The notes under the pieces were generated by a model. The model worked only from the letters and a program-made list of their open reading frames with translations, was not told the origin of the DNA and did no database searches. From contig JAABSV010000009.1 in assembly GCA_011390165.1 (NCBI GenBank), positions 26,731 to 90,730 of the forward strand: a stretch of DNA of 64,000 nt, read 5' to 3'. Below are positions 57,819 to 64,000 of the stretch, in pieces. The DNA comes from Desulfobulbaceae bacterium (GTDB lineage: Bacteria > Desulfobacterota > Desulfobulbia > Desulfobulbales > Desulfocapsaceae). Both the position numbers and the translations under genes were made by a program. Every line of letters begins with the position of its first letter. Positions within the stretch are counted from its first letter, which is position 1.

Positions 57819-60800
57819 CTACAGCTCCTCCCCGAAGGCTATTGCTTGCGGTTTAACCGGCGCATCGAAAAGACCGATCTGCCTGACACTCTCGGGATTC
57901 TGCCAATGAAAGGGATAGAGGTGCACATCGTTGTTGACGTCCTTTTTCACCAGCAGGGTGGTGGAATGACCGACCTCCCGCCGCACCCCGTCCTGGTCGG
58001 GCGAGGCCACCATCAGCTGCAGGTCGAGGTCGGTGGCAAACCCCAGGAGCTGATCACGCCGGCCGGCGTCGATACCGTAGAAGGCTTCGTCGAAGAGCAG
58101 GGTATGCAGGCGGATCTTCTTGCCTTGATAGACAAAATGGGCGATGGTCAGAACGAGCAGATAGTTGGGCACCGCCTGTTCGCCACCAGAGCCCATCGAC
58201 TTGGTGCGGCGGTCGATAACCACCCCCTCCTCCCCCTGGGTGGTCACCTCCATCTCATAGCGGTACCAGTTGCGGTAATCCAGTTCCTCGGGGATGGCAC
58301 CCACCTCGGTGTTGACGATAGCCTCCTTGCGATCTTCAAAGAAATGGCGCAGCGCCTCCTCGGCAGCCGGGTCGAAGGGGCTGAATTTTTTTATTACCGC
58401 CACCAGTTGCTGAAAATTCTCCCGAGGAGTGATCCGGAATCGGTATTGCTGGCTCCCGAAGACCCGCCGGTTGAGGAGGTTGCCGATCTTCCGCATCATC
58501 CGTTCGAGGTCATCCACGTGGGTCCGCAGGTAGTTGACCAGTTCGGTCATGATGATCTTGCGGAACAGTTCCTTGGTCCGCTCGTTGATGATCTCCCTCT
58601 GCTCGGTAATCTCCTCGCCCTGCCGACGGAGAATCTCGGCAAGGTTCCGGGAGCGGTAATCGACCAGCAGGTTATCCTGCTCTTCGTAGGCGAAACGAAA
58701 GGAACTGCCGAAGGCAGGATCGTTCAGGCGCTCTTTCAATACTGACCGATTCTCGGTGATAGTCTCCTCGGCCTGTCGTCGTTCCTTCTGCACCGACTCG
58801 ATGGTCTTGAACTGGAAGCCTTTTTTCGTTCGCAGGACATAGTGGGAGAGGTCTTCCACTGCAGGCAGCAAGGCGAAGAGAAGCCGTTCACTCTCCTGTC
58901 GGGCAGCCACGGATTTTTCCTTTCGGGCCGCCCACTCGGCGATATCCTTTTCGCACCTTTCCTGCCCGGCATGTTCCTTGCCGAGGGCTGTATTGAGCCG
59001 CCCGATCTCCTCCTTTCTGCCGTTCAGCTTTCCGACCAACTTTTCTATTCTTCGTTCGAGATCGGTGAGCCCCTCCTGTTGGATCAAGGCCTCGAGCTGC
59101 CGCAGCCGGTTGGCCAGAAGCCGTGTATCCCGCTGGAGATCATCCAGCTGCTGACGCCGAATATCCCGTTTCTCCGCCAGGTGGCGGACATTCTGACGGG
59201 CCTTGAGGGCCTCCGCCGCCGACTGACGGATCGACTGCATCCCCGCTTCCAGAGTGGTGGAAAATTTTTTCAGCAGCTCGTCCTGCTGCCGGGCATCCTT
59301 CTCCTGCCGTGCCAGCAGTTTTTCTTCTTTGCTCAGTTCCTGCAGACGTTTTTCACTCTCTCGAATCTTGACCTGCATGGCTTCACGGCGGCGGCTCTCG
59401 CCGATCCAGCGTGGAGGGACGCCGGCCAGGCAGCGGTCATGACTTCGGAATGAGAGAATATCCGTGCCGGCGATCCTGGCGACAATCGGCCCCAGATCTG
59501 TGACCATCTCCGCCGCCAGGCAGCGGAGGGCAAAGGGGTCGGAACGCTGCAGGTCGAAGGCCATATGGAACCACTCGGGCAACTCGGCCATGCCGCGACT
59601 ATCGAGGGTGACCCGGAGGCCGGGATAGGCCGCGGCCACCTCCCGGCCGGCCTCGAATTCATGGTCGGCCAGCCGCAGGGTGGCGAGCACCTCCTCACCG
59701 ATACACTCCTCTCTATGCGACATCTCCCGCCGCTCAAGACCGGGAAGCCATTCCAGGTCGAGATAGAGCGGCCTGGGGCTGAGCAGTTTATCGCGCATGG
59801 CCCGCAGACATGGGGAAAACCCTGGTACCTGCGGTGCCGCCTCGCCGGCCTTCTGCAGGCGCGCCAGCGCCTCCCTTCCCGACTCTATATCGTCGGCCAA
59901 TTGCTGTTGCCGTTGTTCCAACAAGGCCATGGCCCGCACCGCCTCGTCACGGTAGCCAGAGGCCGTCGAGTTCACCTCGGAAAAATTGAGCCGTGGCGCC
60001 TCCTCGGCGCCGTTTTCGGATCGGTGCAGGCCATCCAGCTCGGTCAACAGGTTGGCAATGGAAAACGGCAGAGTCGGGGAGAATCTTGCCAACTCGCGAT
60101 GCAGGTTCACCGCAGAGCGCCGCAACTCACCCTCCAGGTTGAAGAGAGCTTTGCCGGCCGCCTTTTCCTCCCTGTCGGCCTGCTCGTACTCTTTTTTTCG
60201 CCTGACCAGGTCGGTCTCCTTCACGGTGAGCTGGACGCGGCCCTCCTTTTCCTGGCGCACCAGCCCCTGGCTGTCCTTGGCCTTCAGGTCGTCCAGTTGG
60301 GTGGTCAGCGCTGCCTCTTCTTCCGTCTCCCGGCAGATCCGTTCCTCCAACCCCGCCATTCGCACTCGGGACTCGGCTGTCTGCTGGTGAAGAGCCTTTA
60401 TTTCTTCGCCGGCAGTCGTAGCCTGTTGATGACGCTCCAGCCATTCGTACCGGACCACCGCTTCACGGCTGTCACCGATGGTGTCGACCAGTCGCTGCAG
60501 CATGTGCAGATAGTCGAGCTTGCGTTCGAGATCGTCGAGTACAGTCTTCGATTCGTCCAGGCCGCGCAGCGCGTCGATGATCCGTTCGAAGATCTCGGTT
60601 TTTGGCTCCGGAAGGAGACTCTTGAACAGTTGATGGTAGTCGTTCGCCTGGGAGGCGAGTTCCCGGTAGGCCTTGCCCATGGCGAGAAAACGACATATCT
60701 CCCGGTAGCTCTCCTGATCAGCGAAGAGCCGTGTCGCCAGTTCCCGGCGATAGGCGGCACCATCCTTGTAAAAACCGCGGGCCGCCCCCATCGCCTCCTT

Positions 60801-61286
60801 CAACTCCAGCCTGCCGGCCGGCCGGACGCCGCCTTCCTCCTCCACCAGCAGAGGGATCTCGGCGAGCGGGCACTCGCGGATAATACCCCACTGCCGGACC
60901 TTTTCGTCCATGGCCGAGACGGACAGCCCGACCCCCACCGTCAGGGGATTGCCGTTCCTGCCGCGGATCTCAAGCAGTGCATAGGAGACCCCGCCCTGTG
61001 GATTCATGACGCCGCGATCGATATTGAAACGCATGACGATTCCCTGCACCCGCCTCCCCTCACGGCGGGAGCCGGCGACCCTGGCCGCGGCATTCCACTC
61101 CATCTCCTGACCGGCGGTCAACGCATAATGGATGCCGTCGAGAATGGTGGTCTTACCGCAGCCGTTGTCCCCCAGAAGAAAGAGGTGGCCGCCGTCGGGC
61201 AGGTCGATGGTCTCGTCGATGAAATTATGGAAATTGACCAGGCGGATCCGGGTGATGAGAAAGGTGGAGGGCTGCACGGTCTGCAC
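57819..61286 (-). CDS. jetC: Wadjet SMC-like ATPase JetC
   Basis: An 1155-residue MukB/SMC-like ATPase. Walker A is LLGDNGCGKTTILDG (~36-50), then long coiled coils (~270-410 and ~650-900) around a hinge-like region, and a C-terminal ABC signature SMGSGGEQAVPNYLL with Walker B TLLFDEAFYGID. It forms the loop-extruding motor with JetA and JetB. The likely start is GTG at 61286, one base after the jetB stop, with GGGAGG nine bases before it; another in-frame GTG lies at 61277. Confidence 0.9.
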   Translation of the reverse strand: MQTVQPSTFLITRIRLVNFHNFIDETIDLPDGGHLFLLGDNGCGKTTILDGIHYALTAGQEMEWNAAARVAGSRREGRRVQGIVMRFNIDRGVMNPQGGVSYALLEIRGRNGNPLTVGVGLSVSAMDEKVRQWGIIRECPLAEIPLLVEEEGGVRPAGRLELKEAMGAARGFYKDGAAYRRELATRLFADQESYREICRFLAMGKAYRELASQANDYHQLFKSLLPEPKTEIFERIIDALRGLDESKTVLDDLERKLDYLHMLQRLVDTIGDSREAVVRYEWLERHQQATTAGEEIKALHQQTAESRVRMAGLEERICRETEEEAALTTQLDDLKAKDSQGLVRQEKEGRVQLTVKETDLVRRKKEYEQADREEKAAGKALFNLEGELRRSAVNLHRELARFSPTLPFSIANLLTELDGLHRSENGAEEAPRLNFSEVNSTASGYRDEAVRAMALLEQRQQQLADDIESGREALARLQKAGEAAPQVPGFSPCLRAMRDKLLSPRPLYLDLEWLPGLERREMSHREECIGEEVLATLRLADHEFEAGREVAAAYPGLRVTLDSRGMAELPEWFHMAFDLQRSDPFALRCLAAEMVTDLGPIVARIAGTDILSFRSHDRCLAGVPPRWIGESRRREAMQVKIRESEKRLQELSKEEKLLARQEKDARQQDELLKKFSTTLEAGMQSIRQSAAEALKARQNVRHLAEKRDIRRQQLDDLQRDTRLLANRLRQLEALIQQEGLTDLERRIEKLVGKLNGRKEEIGRLNTALGKEHAGQERCEKDIAEWAARKEKSVAARQESERLLFALLPAVEDLSHYVLRTKKGFQFKTIESVQKERRQAEETITENRSVLKERLNDPAFGSSFRFAYEEQDNLLVDYRSRNLAEILRRQGEEITEQREIINERTKELFRKIIMTELVNYLRTHVDDLERMMRKIGNLLNRRVFGSQQYRFRITPRENFQQLVAVIKKFSPFDPAAEEALRHFFEDRKEAIVNTEVGAIPEELDYRNWYRYEMEVTTQGEEGVVIDRRTKSMGSGGEQAVPNYLLVLTIAHFVYQGKKIRLHTLLFDEAFYGIDAGRRDQLLGFATDLDLQLMVASPDQDGVRREVGHSTTLLVKKDVNNDVHLYPFHWQNPESVRQIGLFDAPVKPQAIAFGEEL

Positions 61287-61287
61287 G

Positions 61288-61971
61288 CTATTGAACCTCC
61301 CCGCCGGCAACCGATGCCGCCAGGTCGCCAACCACCCGTCCCAGGGCGCTGCCGTTGTAATGATAGAGCGCCGGCAGCGCTTCGTAGATCAGGTCGTCGT
61401 CCCGGGCATCCAGGTCATCCGGTGGTTTGATTTTCTTGACGAAACGATATTTCTCCAATTCCGGCATGATCGGTTTGAGGATTTTCGAGCGAACGGCATC
61501 CTCGGAATAGCTCTCCTGCTTGTCCGGAAAACACTCGCCGAAGCGGCGGCAGACATGGGCCAGCAGATCGCCGAACCGAAACCGCAGGTTTTCTTTGTCG
61601 TCGGCGGTCATACCGTTTTCTTCGAGCTGATGCTCGTAGAATTCGAGGAGCATCATAAATGCCAGGCACTCATCCCGCCTGGTGAAATTGAACATGGTCC
61701 GGGAGGCGGGGTTGACGGCTTTGTTGTACCACTCAGGTTTATAGACCCTGGCGCATTTGCCGTCCATCAAGAGGGTCCAACCGTAATAGGCGGTGAAGAA
61801 CCCGGTGAACTCCCGCCGGTGGCGGCGCAGGAAAAAGAACAAGTCCAGATCGTCCGAGGCGTAAAAGTAGGGGCTCTCCACCAGAATGTTCAACACCGCC
61901 CGGACGCGATCGCCGCTCCGGTCGAGCAGCCTGGCCAATTCCGCTAGTTGCTGTTCGTGCTCGCTCATCAT
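61288..61971 (-). CDS. jetB: Wadjet kite subunit JetB (DUF4194)
   Basis: A 227-residue protein matching JetB/DUF4194 in size and place (MukE-like kite protein). Features: VRAVLNILVESPYFYASDDLD, FFTAYYGWTLLMDGKCARVYK, and TRRDECLAFMMLLEFYEHQL. It overlaps the jetA stop (ATGATGA) and is followed at once by jetC. It bridges the kleisin JetA and the ATPase JetC. Confidence 0.88.
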   Translation of the reverse strand: MMSEHEQQLAELARLLDRSGDRVRAVLNILVESPYFYASDDLDLFFFLRRHRREFTGFFTAYYGWTLLMDGKCARVYKPEWYNKAVNPASRTMFNFTRRDECLAFMMLLEFYEHQLEENGMTADDKENLRFRFGDLLAHVCRRFGECFPDKQESYSEDAVRSKILKPIMPELEKYRFVKKIKPPDDLDARDDDLIYEALPALYHYNGSALGRVVGDLAASVAGGEVQ

Positions 61972-63518
61972 CTTTGCCTGCTCAGCTGTTCAACCACCAT
62001 TTCCCTGAGAGTCAGTCGCTGCTCGCCGCTTTCGAGGACAACCTCTCCGGCCAGATCGGCCAGCCGGTAATCGATTCGGGCCAGCCGGTTGCCCGAATTC
62101 AACAATCCCGCCCGGGCAAGTTCCATAATCCTGGCGAAATCGCCGAACTCTTCCACGCTCACCTGCGAAATCCGCGCGCCGCCCGGCTCACTTGCCATTC
62201 TGGCCGCCAGCCACTGCCGCAGTTCCTCCAACCTGGCCTCGTCCATGCTCTGCACCGGCTTGGTCGAGGCTTTTTTCCTGCGCAGATAATTGCCGGCCGG
62301 CACCTCTTTTTGCGGCAGAACCCGGCGGGGCTCCGGGGGATCGGCTTTCTGCAGGAAATCCCAATAGTGCATATCGCCACACATGGCGGCCGGCGCCAGC
62401 AGTTCGGCGAGAAAAGCCGAGGGGACAGTCTCTTCCGACAACCCGGTCATATCCTTGATCCGTTCGCCGATATCCAGCAACCGATTATTCTTTCTCTCCA
62501 ACTCCCGCAGATGGCTGTGCAGTTTCTGCCAGACCTTGATGACCGAGGCACCAATACGCTGGTGCAAACGATCCAGCTTACCGTCCTCGATATAGAAATC
62601 ATGAAGGCGATCACCAATGGCCCGGCGAGCCGGTCCGAGGGATACCTGGAAGAGATGGGGCGTCTGCAGCCGTTCCCTTTCCATGACGGTAAAGCAGAGG
62701 TCGATCTTCTGCCGGTTGTTGTCCTGCAGCAGGCGCTCGATCAGCGGCACGATCTCTTGGCGCAGTGAATAGAGCCGCTGCAGGAAGGAGTGGACGTAGG
62801 AATCCAATTCGGAGATGACCTGCCGGGTCTCCTCCATATTGTAACGGGAGAGAAGAAAATGAAGAAGCCGGCCGTTTAACTCGATCAGGCTGAGGGTGAT
62901 GGCACGGGTGAGCTCGTCGCTCTTCACCAGCTGAAAAACGATACGTCGGGCCTCCTCCGTCTGCTCACCGTCCTCCTTTCGCAGATGGTGGAGCAACCGG
63001 AGCAGTTCATTCAAGGTGCCGCAGACGTCCTGGAGCAGATCGCGGGTATCGTGGCCCCGGTCCTCCAGGTCGGCGAGCAGCCTGGACTCCAGCCACTGGA
63101 CAAACTGATCGCACTCCTCGCTCAGCCCGTAACGGAATTTCTTCTTTCGATTGTCGCGGTAGCCGCGCAGTCTCTCCTTCTCGATCCTGAAGGTAACCAG
63201 CCCCCAGTCCCGGAGTTGATCCATATCCTGCCGATACTGTGGGAGATCATATTCACCTCCGCCAACAATCTCCTGGGCAGGGCTAACCGCCCGATAAATA
63301 TCCTCGTACAACGGTTCCAGTTCGTGTTCCCGCTTAAAAAGAAGCATGCGGTAGAGAATCTGGACATAATACACACTTCTGTCAGCAACAAGCAGAGCGC
63401 CCAGTTGACGGTTGCGGTTGAGCAACAACCTTGCCGCCGCACCCCGGTCGAAGGCCTGTACAGGGGCAGAACCGAAGAGATCGGAGTTGGTTTCCTGTAA
63501 AAAATCGTCAACCTGCAT
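61968..63518 (-). CDS. jetA: Wadjet kleisin-like subunit JetA
   Basis: A 516-residue protein, first gene of the operon, with a winged-helix-like N-terminus (LQETNSDLFGSAPVQAF, YYVQILYRMLLFKREHELEPL) and a helical C-terminal part. Place and size match JetA, the kleisin of the Wadjet motor. ATG at 63518 has a weak ribosome site; a TTG at 63560 is an alternative. It does not look like the DUF3375-type JetA of the Bacillus type-I system, so another Wadjet subtype is likely. Confidence 0.82.
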   Translation of the reverse strand: MQVDDFLQETNSDLFGSAPVQAFDRGAAARLLLNRNRQLGALLVADRSVYYVQILYRMLLFKREHELEPLYEDIYRAVSPAQEIVGGGEYDLPQYRQDMDQLRDWGLVTFRIEKERLRGYRDNRKKKFRYGLSEECDQFVQWLESRLLADLEDRGHDTRDLLQDVCGTLNELLRLLHHLRKEDGEQTEEARRIVFQLVKSDELTRAITLSLIELNGRLLHFLLSRYNMEETRQVISELDSYVHSFLQRLYSLRQEIVPLIERLLQDNNRQKIDLCFTVMERERLQTPHLFQVSLGPARRAIGDRLHDFYIEDGKLDRLHQRIGASVIKVWQKLHSHLRELERKNNRLLDIGERIKDMTGLSEETVPSAFLAELLAPAAMCGDMHYWDFLQKADPPEPRRVLPQKEVPAGNYLRRKKASTKPVQSMDEARLEELRQWLAARMASEPGGARISQVSVEEFGDFARIMELARAGLLNSGNRLARIDYRLADLAGEVVLESGEQRLTLREMVVEQLSRQR

Positions 63519-63682
63519 GACATCCAAGGGGGTACGGGCTTTTAAAAACGGTTGGCACAAGATGCGGAATCATTCACCGGCACAAACTTTTTAACCTGCC
63601 AGGAATGGTACCTCAAAGGAATGAAAAATGCAGAACAATTTACTGGCCTGGAGTGGGCTTGCTGGGGTGGGGTTGCCTTCTT

Positions 63683-63763
63683 GGGGTACTGCATGCCGTT
63701 TGGGGTACTGCTGCTTGGGGTACTGTAGCTTTCTGGGGGTACTGTATGCCTTCTTGGGGTACT
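63683..63763. repeat. tandem repeat of about 15-20 bp upstream of jetA
   Basis: Five copies of TTGGGGTACT (GGGGTACT at 63683, 63702, 63717, 63736 and 63756), several followed by GCATGCC or GTATGCC. The spacing is irregular, 15-20 bases. The gap 63519-63794 holds this and a family-B palindrome, no gene. Confidence 0.85.
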
Positions 63764-63770
63764 ACACCAT

Positions 63771-63798
63771 TTAGGGGCACGGCATGCCGTGCCCCTAC
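63771..63798. repeat. family-B REP palindrome
   Basis: A 28-bp palindrome (right half TGCCGTGCCCCTAC exact, left half with one mismatch at the first base) identical in core to the array at 38.4 kb. It overlaps the 3' end of the amino-acid ABC ATPase gene, whose stop lies at 63795. Confidence 0.9.
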
Positions 63799-64000
63799 TT
63801 GCTTAACACTTTGCCGAGGAAATCGCGAAGGCGCTGGTTCTCGTGGTTGGAGAAAAATTGCGCCGGCGGTGCTTCCACTTGAATTTTTCCCTCATCGATG
63901 AAAATTACCCGGTCGGCGACCTCACGGGCAAAGCCCATTTCATGGGTCACCACAACCATGGTCATTCCCTCTTTTGCCAGTTTCTTCATTACCTCAAGAA
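63795..64000 (-). CDS. amino-acid ABC transporter ATP-binding protein, 3' end (GlnQ-like)
   Basis: The C-terminal ~68 residues of a polar amino-acid ABC ATPase; the start lies beyond the window. It shows the H-loop in MTMVVVTHEMGFAREVADRV and the family tail VIFIDEGKIQVEAPPAQFFSNHENQRLRDFL. The stop codon lies inside the family-B palindrome. It is a different transporter from the solute-binding protein at 48.2 kb. Confidence 0.9.
   Translation of the reverse strand, partial: LEVMKKLAKEGMTMVVVTHEMGFAREVADRVIFIDEGKIQVEAPPAQFFSNHENQRLRDFLGKVLSK

Noticed and set aside
57819..61286. SbcC assignment for the SMC-like gene at 57.8-61.3 kb
   Set aside because: Neighbours jetA, jetB and jetD in order and the lack of an SbcD partner indicate Wadjet JetC; the SbcCD-like pair is at 23.6-28.4 kb.

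Overview
The window is a GC-rich, tightly packed chromosome segment of a Gram-negative, anaerobic-type bacterium. A tungsten-type aldehyde:ferredoxin oxidoreductase, an anaerobic GlpABC dehydrogenase whose C subunit resembles HdrD, a DUF362 ferredoxin, TRAP transport and several sensor kinases fit Desulfobacterota (Desulfobulbales/Desulfuromonadia) best. This placement is inference; there is no rRNA or other marker gene here. No tRNA or rRNA gene was seen.

Layout. 1-9.2 kb (+): end of a glycerol ABC importer (glpP' glpQ glpU glpV), glpK, then glpA-glpB-glpC behind their own sigma70-like promoter and palindromic operator. 9.2-10.4 kb: a REP-associated tyrosine transposase (RAYT) and a cluster of REP palindromes, two of which lie inside the RAYT reading frame. 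10.4-23.5 kb (-): a uracil-DNA glycosylase-like gene overlapping an aldehyde ferredoxin oxidoreductase gene with a clear promoter/operator; leuCD; an epoxyqueuosine-reductase-like Fe-S protein; an MCP with a CheA that lacks its phosphotransfer (HPt) domain; a hybrid kinase with a shrunken sensor domain; and a secreted repeat protein. 23.6-28.4 kb (-): yhaO/yhaN-type nuclease/ATPase pair (SbcCD relatives).

28.8-38.8 kb: OYE-type flavin reductase, DUF362 ferredoxin, lipoprotein alpha/beta hydrolase, trkA-trkH potassium uptake, a tandem CDP-alcohol phosphotransferase, and REP-rich intergenic DNA. 38.4-48.9 kb: the most coherent catabolic module. A sigma54-like promoter precedes a DUF1445 hydro-lyase, a DctPQM TRAP transporter and a nitrilase-DUF2848 fusion. 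Facing it is a periplasmic binding protein / hybrid kinase / sigma54 activator trio that is the obvious candidate regulator. Together they look like a sense-import-degrade system for an unidentified, probably acidic amide or lactam-like substrate.

49.4-56.4 kb: DUF808 and UPF0316 membrane proteins, a SWIM/SNF2 helicase, an AbrB-family membrane protein and a Na+/Ca2+ exchanger. 56.5-63.5 kb (-): a complete Wadjet JetABCD anti-plasmid operon. The window ends in the 3' part of a GlnQ-like amino-acid ABC ATPase.

Intergenic DNA is unusually rich in short repeats: two palindrome families sharing the same 8-bp ends (GTAGGGGC...GCCCCTAC) but different cores, plus small tandem arrays with periods of about 8, 9, 15, 19, 20, 42 and 59 bp, several of which touch gene ends.
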